The notes beneath the pieces were generated by a model that worked only from the letters and a program-made list of their open reading frames with translations, searched no databases and was not told where the DNA came from. The translations under genes and the position numbers were made by a program. DNA of 64,000 nt from Datisca glomerata. Lineage: Eukaryota > Streptophyta > Magnoliopsida > Cucurbitales > Datiscaceae. The stretch covers positions 1,592,501 through 1,656,500 of the forward strand of contig QANY01004715.1 in NCBI GenBank assembly GCA_003255025.1. The letters run 5' to 3'. This document shows positions 1 to 12,878 of this stretch, piece by piece. Numbering within the stretch: position 1 is the first letter of the stretch; every line of letters starts with the position of its first letter.

Positions 1-492
1 AGCCTTCAAGGCCAAAATGCTGGAAAACAAATCTATAAGGTCCAAGCCAAGCCAATTTTTTGGACCAGAGTATTCAGGTCTCTCCATTTAGCATGGAAGC
101 TAGAATGTCTAACTAGAATCTCACTGCAAAAGTCAAATAGAAGTCAAACTTAATCAAAATTTGGTCGTGATGGTGTGTCAAATTTTGTTAGATTAGTGTA
201 ACTACTATCTATCCTCTAATATTTTCTAAAAAATATACTTCACTAAACACTCATCTTCCACTTCTAGTGGGTCCTGTAACGTGTATGAACCCACTTTAAA
301 TACCTTCTTGTTTTGTTTAGTGGTCAGTTTACCCTTCAAATCAGGTGAACTGAGTAGAGGACCATCTCTCCTCTCCCGAGTGCTGCGCAACTGGATTGAG
401 AATTGGCTTTCGGTAGACTCGGCCAAGACTTGTTTGCCTTACCAAAACACAGCCCCAGGTATGGTGTTACATTAATAGTCAGATTATACATG

Positions 493-529
<37 letters not shown>

Positions 530-2416
530 AGATGAAATATGAATAAACAGAATAATACCTTTCGGCGTCCTATAGACGTTCTAGTCATAGATGGTTTCTT
601 AACCAATAGAAGGTTAGCGAATGCATTGTCTGAAGCATCCAGCTGGATGCACCTTTCATCATTATCACCTTTATATAAAGGTGATGAAGAGACCGATAGC
701 TCCTCTTCACGGGAGGAACTCATGTCCTCATAAAAACCTATTCATTTCATACCTTCGATCGAGATGACATGTGGCTCATCGTATTGGGATTCAGACTTAC
801 CAGTGTCTCGTGCTAAAAGACTCACCAAAGTTGCGCACATCTGCTCTTGGATGACCATCATCTTTCTCTGCACGTCCACTAATTATGAAATTTCATCTTT
901 CATGGAGCTGGATTCCACTTGAAGAGCCGCCCACATGGAGTTGGACTCTATCTGAAGAGTGATCCCTTGTGCACTTAAAGCACCTAACCCGATGACTTGC
1001 TCTTTAGGTAGATCTGAACACACATCCTTGCGATCGTGCTTACGCTCACTGTCCTCCCGAACCTCACGGTCGCCCGGAACGGATTGCGTGATTGTATCTA
1101 TCTACATAATACAAATATATGTGAATTAGTAATAAATAATCAATAGTAATATAACCAACCAAATTTGCAATATTCTAAAACACTTACCGCACAGATTTTA
1201 GGTCAAGCTCCTCCTCCCCTTGATTTTACAAAATAAATCATTTTTGTAACAACCCTATCATTCCACCTTAGCGGCGAAGGCTAGTTCAAGTCAACATAGT
1301 TGGCAGCACATGCCACTTCTCCATATAAAAAAGATGCATGAACTTATTAGCAGATATATGTATTTATAAAGTGAAAGAAATATTAATGTATACTAAATAT
1401 ATTACATGTATAAATAACAAGCATTCGGTAATGTTATTGTGGTGGTTGTTTTGATACATCGGGACACCATCCACAAAATCTTTAAAACAAGAAGAAGCCC
1501 AATTCTTCTTATTTTACAATGTACAACCATGAATGACTGAAGTTTGGTTTTGATCGAGGAGATACCAAAACCCCCAAGGTGTACAACACAAAGGCTTCCC
1601 TCCAATAGTCACTGTCAGACTCCCTAATCAAGAATTTTGACAAGGCGTTCACCGGAATATCACCACCTTTGACTTTCACCCACTTCGCCTTTAGATCTTT
1701 TATCTCATTCGCATCAACATCAAATTTGATCTCCTCGCCACCCTCAAAGATGCCTAGTATAGAAGTCACATCATCTACGGTCACTTTGAATGTCGACCCA
1801 TGGACATTCAACATGTAGGTGATTAGATATAAGCAACCTAATAGCTTATACAAGAAGTTCCTCTTCAGCTTGTAGCATTTCATATCCAACAAACTTCCAA
1901 ATCCCATCTCCACAACCGCACTTCTCTTCCCCTCATCAAAATTTACAACAAGATCCGTAAATATCTCGTGTGTACAGCGTGTGAGCAACTTATGTTTAAA
2001 GGCAGGCCTTCTCAGATGGCTAGGACTGGGTTGTTCCGCTATGCTTTCAATGGCATGGATTTCATTTTCCTTCAAATATTTGAATTTTGCTTCCTTCGTC
2101 ATACAATTCCACTTTAAAGCTAGATCTTTTTGTGTCTGCATATCACAAACTCACTTAAATTACAATAATTTTTTTATCAATTCCATGTTATAATGTAATG
2201 TTTATTTAAACATACTTCATGGACCACTAATCTTTTCACCTGCCGACCTCATTTTAGCATATTCTTTCGTACAGTTTTAGTTTTAAACAATCACATTAAC
2301 ATTGTAACAATTTATATGAAAATATGTAACATTAAATTGATGATCTCATTAATTACTTACAAGTATACAAAGAAACCCTTTTGTGCCTTCTTCACGTTGA
2401 CATTTGTGTTAGTCAT
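1..2416 (-). pseudogene. Ulp1-protease-type gene carried by a MULE, copy 1 (partial)
   Basis: Read on the minus strand, this is the 5' part of a multi-exon gene whose 3' part lies beyond the window. A short first exon begins with ATG at 2416 (MTNTNVNVKKAQKG) and ends at a GTAAGT donor near 2359. A small exon near 2285-2225 follows (KEYAKMRSAGEK). A long open stretch at 2141-1509 contains the region that precedes Ulp1 peptidases in plant MULE-borne genes, with segments such as GFGSLLDMK, LNVHGSTFKV and DDVTSILGIFEGGEEI. Further coding-like blocks at 723-540 (SPLYKGDNDERC) and 426-226 (STRERRDGPLLSSPDLKG) recur in copy 2 at 28592-28398 and about 28325-28130. Shared protein-level features in two diverged DNA copies support real coding ancestry. 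I see in-frame stops between blocks, so it is probably not intact. The protease domain itself is not in this copy; it is inferred from copy 2. Confidence 0.7.
492..527. repeat. (TA)n microsatellite
   Basis: A pure alternating T/A run of roughly 33 bases. It is absent from the matching place in copy 2 (around 28390), so it expanded after the two copies separated. Confidence 0.9.
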
Positions 2417-2579
2417 CTAAAATATATGTTAGTATAAACAAATTTAGTCATATGATAATGACTTCTTATCACGATTATCCTTGATATTAATTTATAATGG
2501 ATTGAACATCATCTCGTAAGAATGCTAAGGTCCTATGTACCATTAAATTAATGGCATACCAATGTATTTTAAAGAAAAT

Positions 2580-5500
2580 AAGTAAAACTAGCTATTAGAT
2601 GTTCTCATAAACAAAAAACACTTGGAAACTAAACAACTTAACTAATAAGGTATAGATAAAGAATTAAATTAATAAAAGTGAGATGCATCACATAAAAGTG
2701 AGGGGAAAAGATCATGCACATAAAGGATGAGTAACTCTTAAATCTCATTCTCAATAAAAGAAAGGTAATATTTCAGTACCAACTATCCATATTACAACCA
2801 AATATTATATTGTAAACCAAAGAAACTAAAGATTGTGTAACATATTAGATGACCATGAAACCATAATAGTGTTAAAGATCTTCTTGAGCAAAATTCCTAA
2901 GAAACTTGTTCAATGCCAATAAAGTCCCAACTCTCTAAATCCAATTGGAGTCAACCTTATCAATCATTAAAACTGCATAAGCTTGACATATCTGAACAAA
3001 AAATAGAAGAAAACATTGATATTGATATCAAATATATTACAAAAGCTACACTTAATGCCCATGCTAGATAGATAAATATGTTTGTATCTAATGCACAAAT
3101 AACATTGACTATATGTCCATTTTACTACATCTCAACTAAGATGAAAAGATCCACAATAATAGATTTTTAGGCTTCATAACAGTCAAAACTATTTTACAAA
3201 AATAGTGTGTAAACTAAACTAGAACTCCATCTCAAGACAAAACTTATAAAAACATGTAAAACAAAACTCAAGCATGTCAAGACGAAAGTGATACTCGTGC
3301 CAGGGTACAGAATGGGAATCGACACCGATGTCCAGTAGCATAATAATACATATGTAGAGAAAATGAGGAAATACTTGAAATGTTTAAAACCATCCCAAAA
3401 ACATTAAAAATCATCTTTATCAAGAATTCAATCAAATATTAAAACCAAAGCAAACCAAAAATTCGATTCCAAATTATATAACTAAAAGAATCCTAACTCC
3501 AAACTAAAATAAACATCAAACAGAGCTATCAAGCTCAACAAAATAATGTAAACAACATCTCATCTCAGAAATGGAAAAACTTCTAGAAGTAACAGCTCCA
3601 AGCAATGTGTATCTAAAAATATCAACAAACAATAAGTATCTGAAACCCCAACTATAAGGCTTCCATAATTGTATAAGAATAGTCTAGGAATGAAACCCTA
3701 TAAACTAACCATAATCGACAGACATTAAAAAGCTTTATCAAAACAAAATCAAATATCAATGTGAAGAATATGGCTAGTAAGAATCACTCTAGAACGTTAT
3801 TCTAAGACAATACATGTAATAAATTAAACCAATTATAAGTGAGGCTACAAGACAATATAACGGAAGATGATTTCAAGAGCTCTCCATCTCTCTGCACACT
3901 TTGCACACAACTGACAAGTAATTTCAATCATATTCAACTAATATAAGTTTACTAAGCGACATTATGAAGCAAATTGATTTAACTCGTAGAACACTGTGCA
4001 AAGGAACTCAAATTCCCTGTATAATTTTCAACGCATAAATCTTTTTTCATATTTGATTTTAATGCAAAACATGATCTAGATAATGATTATCGTAATTTCA
4101 AAGTTTGTGAAATTCAATAGCTATGAAGTGAGCATATAGATATATAGCTTATCAAAACTATTTTACAAAATACATGTAAACTAAACTACAACTAAAACTA
4201 GAACTCCAGCTCAAGAAAAAACTTATAAAAAATATGTAAAGCAAAACTCAAGCATGCTCAACAAAATGAAAGTGAGACTCGCGACTGGGTTCAAAATGAG
4301 AATCCACATCGATATCTTGTAACATAATTAATACATTTATAGATAAAATTGAGGGAATACTCGAAATGTTTAAACCACCCAAAATACATTAAAACATCTT
4401 TATCAAGAATGAAATCAAATATTAAAACCAAAACAAACCAAAAATTTGATTTTAAATCACCAAGAACAATCAGAATTTTTTAACTATTTAATTAAAAGAA
4501 CCCGAACTGCAAACTAAAACAAAACATCAAACAGAGCTCTCAAACTTAATAAAATAAATGTAAACAATATCTCACCTTAGATATGGAAAAAAATCTAGAG
4601 ATAACATCTCTAAGCAATGCGTATCTGAAAATGTCAACAAACCATGTGTATTTGAAACCCCAACTACAAGGCTTCATTAATCATATCAAAATAGTCTAGG
4701 AGTGAAACCCTATAAACCAACTATAATCGACAGACATTAAAAATCATCTTCATCAAGAACAAAATGAAATATCAAAACCAAAGCAAACCAAAATGGTGTA
4801 TCATATATATATGATGCTTAGTGAATTATATATCAAAGAACTACATTTCAATTTTTTCCTTGGGTCTTGAGTTAGAATAAAGCAAACCTTGTATGAGTCA
4901 TGTTGCTCATTTAAATATGAATGTAAGAAAGACCCGGAAGAATTATTCTCGTTAACTGAAGTACTATTTTTACTAATACCATAGTCAATTCTAGACAAAA
5001 CTAACAAAAGACAGAGATCACCTTTGCGTCGACAGAAAGTGTAACACTGGATTGAATTCACTACTCTCAAAGATAGCGGGCAGAAATGAAAACAAAAACT
5101 CTAGAAACTGCTCTAAGAAAGTCTTAATTGAACTCTGGGATGAAGAAATCAATTCAAACAATCTACGAGTGAAACCCTAGAAACCAAGCCATATTGAAAA
5201 TGAATTGAGGGAAAGAGAAATATCGAGAATGAGAGAGATAGAGAGAGATCGAGAAAGGAGGAGAAACTACCTTACGCCAATTTGAGTTTCAGAGAAGGAA
5301 AGAGAAATACCGAGAATGAGATTGAGAGTAGCTAAGAAGGGAAAATCCCGATGGTGGTCGCCTTAGGTGTAGAGTAGAAAAAATAGCATGTCCTTTTTGG
5401 GTTGAAAATCATGTGCCCTAGACGATGGAGAGAGAGCACCACGATGAAGATACAAAGCCTGAGTTGGTGAAAAAGAAGAAGAAATTGTGCTTTCGTCGGT

Positions 5501-5785
5501 CACGTTGGAGGTTGGAGGAGAAATCATGCTTTCGATATTGGGTGCCCTAAGTTTTTTATTGTAGTCAAAGAAGGGAAAAGTGGAGAGATGAAGGAGATGG
5601 GAACCTATTCTACCGATTTCAAAAGAAATTAAAATTAAAGACCATCTAATGGATGGGATTAATCCAGCCATATCCTATGACTAGGATTAATCCCAACATC
5701 AATATTGGGAAAAAAATTCCCAGCATTGAAGAGGGATCCTAGTTACAATGGTCTTTACCTTCCATATTACACCTCATGAACATAC
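2580..5785. repeat. Non-coding end of the Ulp1-type MULE, with a direct duplication
   Basis: No coding signal. Two blocks of about 650 bp, roughly 3184-3850 and 4150-4810, align to each other (shared phrases such as aaaactcaagcatg, tcaaatattaaaaccaaa and ataatcgacagacatta), offset by about 970 bp. A phrase built around 'aactaaaagaa...ccaaacta' recurs also at 26740-27100 next to copy 2, so it looks like subterminal repeat of the same element family. 5160-5560 is purine-rich with many short GAGA tracts. Near 5650-5730 lie the palindromes gggattaatcc and ttgggaaaaaaattccca, a plausible outer end of the element; a formal terminal inverted repeat was not matched. Confidence 0.5.
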
Positions 5786-5790
5786 TAATC
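5786..5790 (+). repeat. Left target-site duplication of the copia element (taatc)
   Basis: The five bases taatc lie directly before the TG that begins the 5' LTR at 5791. The reverse complement gatta lies at 13788-13792, directly outside the inverted end of the 3' LTR, which identifies the pair. Confidence 0.8.
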
Positions 5791-6397
5791 TGTTAAGTGT
5801 GATCCTTTTAAGCTTAGGTTAAGAAAGAAAGAAGGAGAACTAAGCTTAATAGCTTAAGTAGTGTGACGTCGTTGAAATAAGTGATTTAGTTTAATCACTT
5901 ACTAAATTGAACACATGGCTTACTCGGATTCAGCATGCTTGCAGGTAGTATTTAAACTACATTGTTAGCTCATCAACCTACGTAATTCTTTCTATGTTTT
6001 CAATTAGTTTTCTTCAAGATTTGGACTTGATCTTTGAGAGGTTGAAAGCTCGAGAAACGAGGCTTATATTCTATGTATTGTTCGTGTGCATGAGTGTTGA
6101 TTGAGAGAGTGTGTTCAATATGAAAAATGTGTTTTTGATGTATTTATGTAATCTTTCTGAAGCATTAGTGAAATGGGGTTTTGGGTTTGGAGCTCAACTG
6201 GATGTAGGCTTGCATTAAGCCAAACCAATATAAAATATGTGTCTTCTTCTTCTCTCTGTCTTCTTCTTCTTCTTCTCCATTTCCAATACTCTGTTTCTAT
6301 TGTAGTTTTTTGTTTAAAAGTGTTTCTTGGAGATTCCTCTCAATTGGGATGAAACTTAAGATTGATTTGAGTTGTGTTAGGTTATCTCAACCTAACA
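5791..6397 (+). repeat. Ty1/copia 5' LTR
   Basis: 607 bp, starting tgttaagtgtgatcc and ending ctcaacctaaca, so it has TG...CA ends with near-inverted TGTTAG/CTAACA termini. It is followed at once by a primer-binding site. It aligns along its length with 10761-11270: both contain tgatctttgagaggttgaaa, a TATAAA-like stretch (accaatataaaat) and a run of CTT triplets. Differences between the two LTRs are frequent, so the insertion is old. Confidence 0.85.
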
Positions 6398-6398
6398 A

Positions 6399-6412
6399 TG
6401 GTATTAGAGGTT
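6399..6412 (+). promoter_or_regulatory. Primer-binding site for initiator tRNA-Met
   Basis: tggtattagaggtt follows the LTR after one base. It resembles the usual copia site tggtatcagagc, with one C to T change and later drift. Confidence 0.75.
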
Positions 6413-6674
6413 TGGTCAAAGGCTAAGAAACTCAAATTAGGAGGTCTTATTCTCAAACCCTTTCACGATAGAACCTAAGGAGGAAAACTCACCTAAAGAT
6501 TCTTTGAGCAACGAAGTTTCTTCAGAAGAAATCTTGGATAAACAAGAACTCGAATCTGAGTAAGAGTCAAACTTGAAAGAAAAACCTAATATGGAGAAGC
6601 GTGAAAGTAGTAATCAAGAACCTGTGAAACAAAGAAATCAAGAAAGGGAGTATAGTTGATACACAACAATCACA

Positions 6675-7420
6675 ATGGGGTCTACTTGATTTAAAGTAGA
6701 CAATTTGATAGAAATAGAGACTTTGGCATCTGAAGAAGGAAGGTTAAAGATCTCTTCGCACAATATAGAGTTCTAAAAGCTCTTGAGGTTCCTTCTAAGC
6801 TGCCTGATAGTCTCTTAGAAGATCAAAAGGCTGAAATGCTCGAGAAGCACTAGGTACAATCAATCATCTTAAACTTGATTGATAATGTGTTTAGAGAAGT
6901 AAATGAAGATGATACAACAAATAAGGTCTAGGAAAAGCTGGAATCTCTCTACATGAAGAAGTCACTCACCAACAAGATATATCTTAAAGAAAGGTTGTTT
7001 AAGATGGACACTACCAAATCTCTAAAGTAAAATCTTGATGAGTTTAAACGCATTACTATTGAGCTAGCAAATTCAGAGGCAAATGAAAAGTTAAGTGATG
7101 AAAATGAAGTAATTATCTTACTTAATTCCCTGCCAGATTCATTAAGGATGTCAAGGCTGCAATCAAATATGGCAGGTCTTCCCACTCCTTGGAAGAATGC
7201 ATGTTTGCCTTAGGATCTCAGGATCTTGAACTTAAAAATGAAAGGAAGGACATTGGGAGAATCTTTTCTCTAGAGGAAGAAGTTTCCAAAAGATTTAATA
7301 GCAGAGGTAGAGGAAAAAGTAGGGGAACAACCAAGGGAGGTCTTAGTTAAGCGGAAGAAAAACAAAAAAGAAATGCTTCTTTTGTTGGAAAGGACACATA
7401 ACGAGATTGTGCTTCGAATG
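6675..7420 (+). pseudogene. copia gag (nucleocapsid) remnant
   Basis: Translation starts at ATG 6675 (MGST, then a stop and FKVDN). It continues with the usual copia gag body: KLESLYMKKSLTNKIYLKE, DEFKRITIELANSEANEKLS and VIILLNSLPDS. A CCHC zinc knuckle reading CFFCWKGHITRLC sits at about 7374-7412. In the family this protein packages the element RNA in virus-like particles. Stops and small frameshifts interrupt it. Confidence 0.8.
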
Positions 7421-9060
7421 GAAGAATAAGTGAAAGGACAAGGGTGGAAATAGTGAGGACATTTCTGCAATCACTGATAATTATAGTGATGGAGAAGTAT
7501 TTTTAGTAACCATTGAGGGAAATGACACAAAGTGGATCCTGGATTTTAGATGCACCTATCACATGACACCTATGAAAGATTAGTTTGCTACCTTCATGGA
7601 GATTTAGGGAGGAAAGGTGCTCATGGTGAATGATCAAGTATGTAATGTCAATGGGATAGGCTCAATGTATGTCAAGATGCATGATGGAATCAAAGTGACC
7701 TTTGAGGAGGATAAGTATGTGCATGAACTAAAAAGAAACCTAGTATCACTATGAGTACTAGATGAGGCAGGCTTTAACTACAAATCAGAATATGGAATAT
7801 TGAAGGTTACAAAGGGATCTCTTGTGTTTATCAAATGAGTAAAAAGAAATGGACTTTATGTGATGCTAGGTAACACAGTGACTGGGATTGCATCTGTTGC
7901 AAGCAAGTTTGAGTTCAATGAGGTAGAGTTGTGGCATAAGAGAATAGGTCCCATGAGTGACATGGGCATTTAGTTGATGTGCAAACACGGCATTTTACGC
8001 AAGAAGAACCAACCAAGTATTAAATTATGTGAGCAATGCATACTTGGGAAACATCACAGATTAAAGTTCAATACATCAACTCAACACTTTACATAGATTT
8101 TGAAATATGTGCATGCTGACGTATGGGGGCCTTCTCCCATCTAGACATATGGAGGTAACATGTATTTTCTGTCCATTGTAAATGATTTTTCTAGGAGAGT
8201 GTGGACTTAATTCCTTAAATCTAAAGATGAGGAATTTAGTGAGTTTAAGTAATGGAAGACCTTAACTGAAAATTAGTCTAACGAAAAACTTAAGACTCTA
8301 ACAGAAAATGGGCTTGAGTTAGGTAGCTTAAATTTTGATAATCTCTACAAAGAACATGGTATTTCAAGGCTTAGAACAATTAGACACACACCTTAAGAGA
8401 ATGGCATAGTAGAAGAATGAATGGAACTATCCTTGGCAAGGTTAGGTGTATACTCTTAAGTTTTGGATTGAACAATAAGTCTGGGGGAAGCTATTACAAC
8501 AACTACGTACCTGATATATAGAAGCCCTTCAAGTTCCATTGAGTTCAAAACACCTATGGATAAATAATATGGAAATCCAACAAAGCTTGGTTATATTAGG
8601 ATATTTGGTTGTGCAGCTTTTGCTCACCAAAAGATAGGAAAACTTGAGCCTAAAGTCGTCAAGTGTGTTTTCCTAGGTTATGTAGAAGGTGTGAAGGGCT
8701 ATAGGCTTTGGGTAAAAGAGGCAAGTGGCATAAAAATAATTATAAGTAGAGATGTAAAATTTAATGAATCCAATATGCCATGTCTTAAGAAAATGTTGAG
8801 CACTACAGGAACATATAGTAAGGCAGCTTAACACACTGAAGGAATCAAGATTAAGGTGGAGTCTTTCTATTCAAGCTCAAGCACTAGCTCCCAATTCAAG
8901 GTCCAAAGAGTGACTAGATAAGAAGGACACAAGAGGGAGATTAGTCTCAGGCAACCTCAATTGAGTCCAGTGGAGATGAAGTTCATCTAAAGGACTATAA
9001 ACTTACTAGGGATAGAGAGAGAAGACAGGTAAGACCAAACCTAAAATACACCCATGCTGA
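7420..9060 (+). pseudogene. copia protease and integrase remnant
   Basis: The protease signature reads WILDFRCTYHMTP near 7532 (family pattern LDSGCTxHM, so Ser-Gly became Phe-Arg). The integrase follows: LWHKRIGP and LCEQCILGKHH near 7930-8060 (zinc-binding HHCC), HADVWGPSP near 8113, TENGLEL near 8305 (the second catalytic Asp is now Glu) and ENGIVEE near 8400. Several in-frame stops. Expected products would cut the polyprotein and insert the cDNA; both look dead here. Confidence 0.8.
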
Positions 9061-9091
9061 CTTAATTGCCTTTGTTTTTATTTCAATTAAA

Positions 9092-10670
9092 ATGGTAGAA
9101 GATGAGGAACCACAGTCTGTTAAAGAGGCATTAAGCAGCAAGCTTACAAGGCAGTGGCTTACTACCATGGAGGATGAAATGAGATCTCTTCAACAGAACC
9201 AAACCTGGGTCCTAATCCCTAAGATAGACAAGAAAAATGTCATAGATTGCAAATGGACATTCAAAGTGAAATAGGGTAGTACTCCAGCTGAATCTGTGAG
9301 ATTCAAGGCAATGGTGGTAGCAAAGGGCTTCACCCAAAGAGAGTGAATTAATTTTAATGAGATATTCTCACCAATGGCTAAGTACAAAACCATCAGAATT
9401 GTCTTAGCACTGGTGACATGGTACGACTAGGAGCTTGAACAAATGGATGTGAAGACAACTTTCCTGCATAGAAAGCTAGAGGAGACCATCTATATGAAGC
9501 AACCTAAGAACTTTGAAGTTAAAGGGAAAGAAGAAATGGTATGTCAGCTCAAGAAGTCACTATATGGCCTGAAGCAGTCTCCAACGCAATGGTATAAAAG
9601 GTTTGGCAGCTTCATGGAGAATATTGGTTTCATGAGAAGTTGTTATGATAGTTGTATGTACTTTGACAGGACTAAAGATAGGGAGAGGGTCTTCTATCTG
9701 CTCATTTATGTAGATGACATGTTTTTAGCATGTGACATCAAGGAGAACATAAGAAAATTAAAAAGTATCCTCTATGCAGAATTTGATATGAAGGACCTTG
9801 GGTAGCTAGGAGGATCCTTGGAATTGATATCAAAAGAGACAGAGAGAAAGAAACGTTAAAGCTCATCTAGAAAACATACTTGTATAAACTAACTCAGAGG
9901 TTCTCCATGGGTGATGCAAAACCAGTGACTTTTCCTCTTGCAGCTCACTTCCAGTTATCAGCTTAGAGGTGTCCCAATGATGATATGGAAAAGGGGAAAA
10001 TGGAGAAGGTTCCTTATTCAATGGTTGTGGGATCATTCATGTACACCATGATTAGTACCAGACCTGATTTGGCTCATCAAATTAGTGTCCTTAGCAGGTA
10101 CATGTCTAACCTAAGTAATGGACACTGGAAAGCCATGAAATGGCTTCTAAGATACATAAATGGTACTAGTGATGTGGGTCTGATTTATAGAAGATAAGGG
10201 AACAAAATCAATTTTGTTGGCTATGTTGATTCAGTCTACGTAAGGGACAGGGACAAAAGGAGGTCTACAATTGCCTATGTGTTCACCCTTAATTGGAAAT
10301 GCATAAGCTGGAAGACTCAGCTTTAAAACATTGTGGCTTTGTCAACCACTAAAGTTGAGTACATAACTACTATAAGGCTATGAAAAAGGCACTTTGGCTT
10401 CAAGGTTTGTTAAAAGAAATGAAAGTGTACCAGGGTACTGCTACTATTTGCTCAGATAGCCAATCATCTATCCACATATGCAAAAATCTAGTCTTTCATA
10501 AAAGAACAAAGTAAGTGGAGGTCAGGTATTACTTTCAAAGAGATGTGATTGCAAGGGGTGAAGTGCACTTGGAGAAAATATGCACTGAAGATAATCCTGT
10601 AAACATTTCCAATGTGTTCACTGTAAAGAAGCTTAATCACTATATAAAGCTTCTTAAAATTGATATTGGA
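9092..10670 (+). pseudogene. copia reverse transcriptase / RNase H remnant
   Basis: An open stretch at 9092-9274 carries the start of the RT domain (TMEDEMRSLQQNQTWVLI, CKWTFKVK). Another at 9443-9805 holds MDVKTTFLH, SLYGLKQSPTQWYKRF and the catalytic YVDDM at 9707-9721. 9985-10197 carries GSFMYTMISTRPDLAHQISV. RNase H fragments continue to about 10620 (STTKVEY). Stops at 9274, 9805 and 10197 and frameshifts break it. Confidence 0.85.
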
Positions 10671-10760
10671 TAATGAGATTTAGGTGGAGTCTCTCAACCA
10701 GGTACCTAAGTTCACTTATTAGCTGCTTCAAGTATGAGTTTAAAGAGATCAAGGTGGAGA

Positions 10761-11213
10761 TCGTTAAGTTTGATATGTTTAAGCTCAAGTTAAGAAATAA
10801 TGAAGGAGAACTAAGCTTAATAGCTTATGCAGTACAACACTGTTTAAGTAAGTTATTTAGTTTAATCACTTACCGAATTGAACACGTGGCTTGCTTAGAT
10901 TCAGCATGCTTGCAGCAGGTATTTAAGCTGCATTGTTAGCTTATCAAACTATATGTAAATCTTTCTAAGTTTTCAATTAGTTTTTTTTAAGATTTGGACT
11001 TGATCTTTGAGAGGTTGAAAGCTCGAGAAATGGAGCTTTTATTCATTGTAATGTTCATTTGTATGAGTGTTGATTGAGGGAGCGTGTTCAATATGTAAAA
11101 GTGTGTTCTTGATGCATTTCCATAATCTTTCTAAAGCACTAGTGAAAGGGGATTTGGGGATTGGAGCTTAGCTGGATGCAGGCTTACATTAAGCCAAACC
11201 AATATAAAATGTG

Positions 11214-11248
<35 letters not shown>

Positions 11249-11270
11249 TCTCTATCTTTTTCTTCTTTTC
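10761..11270 (+). repeat. copia 3' LTR, left part (interrupted)
   Basis: It matches the 5' LTR from its first bases to a point inside the CTT-rich tract, where it stops abruptly at 11270. The next base begins the reversed LTR of family L. The missing right part of this LTR is found in reverse orientation at 13793-13917. Confidence 0.85.
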
Positions 11271-11714
11271 TGTAAATGATTTTTTGGGTATGGAGAACCC
11301 TTTACGAATGAATAATAAAGACAATTATTTAGAAAGAGAATGAAATAATAAAGACAATAGCTTACGTGGAAAACCCTTAAAGTGAATAAAACCTATGGGA
11401 AGACTTTTGGTATTCTATTGTATTTTGTATCATACATCGTTGTATCACGTCGTGTTTATATCTCGTGTAGGTATGAGTCCTTTTATATTATTACATATGC
11501 CTCTATTTATACATGATGATGATAATTAAATAATAATATATCTCTCTATCTCATAGTAAGTTTTGGGGAATTGATGGATATCTCTAGGAAATATTCTCTC
11601 TGATGCTCCCCTTCAAAACTGTCTAGTTGATCCTACGATTTTCCTTTTATATTCTCTTATATTGAATCTCCGGTCTAGATCTTGTCACGTGTAAGATGAG
11701 ATTTTGACTGTTCA
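11271..11714 (-). repeat. Family L element A: 3' LTR in minus orientation
   Basis: 444 bp. On the plus strand it begins tgtaaatgatttttt and ends gattttgactgttca; the reverse complement is therefore TGAACAG...ATTTACA, with TG...CA ends. It aligns in reverse with 13918-14354: both have a tataaatagaggcatatgt-like promoter stretch and the phrase gatctagacc. It is inserted into the copia 3' LTR. Confidence 0.8.
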
Positions 11715-12878
11715 TTGGCCGCCACTACACTTAACAAAATTTTATTCATCAAAATGTAATGATTATCTTTTCTTATTCTGACGTTACGGCTGCCCATTTC
11801 TGTTCTCACGCACTTTTTTAAAACATGCGATGCAATTTTCCAAGAAACTTTTCGATTATCTACTGTCTGTGATGGTTTCTCCTTTTTCTTTTTGCCGTTG
11901 CGCCTTCCCATTCCTGTGAGAAAATTTTTGTCAGTTCTCTGTTAGTGATGATTACTTCTCCTTCATTTACTGTTACATCTTCCTGTTCTCGTTCACAAGT
12001 TTTTCAAGCAGCCATTTGACAGGTCGTTGTCAATCTTCCCGTTGAGGATACTACTACCAACCGTTTTGTTGAAGATGTTGCCAATGATGCGACCATAGTC
12101 TTTTGTATCATTTTGTAATTGTTCTTTCCTCAAGATTTAGCAAAGTCTTGAGGAAATTTGCGTAGCCCTTTTTTCGTTATCACTTTTTCCGTTCATAAGG
12201 ACTAGTTTGTCTGAGAATGACTTCTCTTTTTCTTTTGAGAACGACTACTGATTGTAGAGTTTCTCTAGCTTCCTTCACTATGAGCTCATTGATATAGTTT
12301 CTGTCATTTACTTCGCCATGAGCTCATTAATAGATTTCTTAGCTACAAGCTCATTAATAATGTTTCTCCCATTTTCTTCGCTACGGGCTCATTGATAGAG
12401 TTTCTTTTGTTTCCTCATTTTTCGTTTTCATTCTCTTGTACATTAAGATCTGTGACAAAAATACTATACAAGAACAAAAATATAATAATTTATTAAAATG
12501 AGTAAGGAATGAGTATACATTTTCATAATTTCATCACAGGGGTTTGAGTTTGATACCCCGCGTTCATTGGTAGAGTTTCTCCCGTTTCCTTTGCTACAGG
12601 CTCATTGGAGAGTTTCTCATCTTTTCTTATTTTACTTTTTCCTTCTTTTCCTTCTTTTGTTTCGTATTTAATAAGAATCACTCTATTTGTGCAATTTTTC
12701 TTCTATTGAACTCCCTTTTGTTTATACTTCATTCTTTCTTCAAAGACTCAACAAAATTTTGGGGATCAAAATCTATTCTTGTACCAACTTCAAGCCTTCA
12801 ATTTTCTTTTGTAGCAGAACCCGTTCTTGTGAATTCGATCTTTGTTGGAGAACAAATATCTTTTCGATTGTGAAAGAA
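11715..12878 (-). mobile_element. Family L element A: internal region, distal part (minus orientation)
   Basis: No gag or pol. It aligns in reverse with the internal region of element C (about 62180-63100): shared markers are the stretch around 11990-12180 (C 62800-63060) and the 12690-12878 block (C 62180-62400). 12255-12640 is an array of about 40-50 bp units containing gctcattgatagagtttct and variants, about five copies. Homology stops sharply after gattgtgaaa at 12878. Confidence 0.7.

Larger units (their letters stand above)
6398..10760 (+). mobile_element. Ty1/copia retrotransposon internal region (decayed)
   Basis: The order of domains (gag, protease, integrase, reverse transcriptase, RNase H) is that of Ty1/copia. 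All are on the plus strand in one broken reading frame with numerous stops, many of them TAG or TAA where the family has Trp or Gln. This fits loss of methylated cytosines, as in silenced elements. A polypurine tract aaggtggaga at 10751 precedes the 3' LTR. The element cannot move on its own proteins. Confidence 0.9.
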
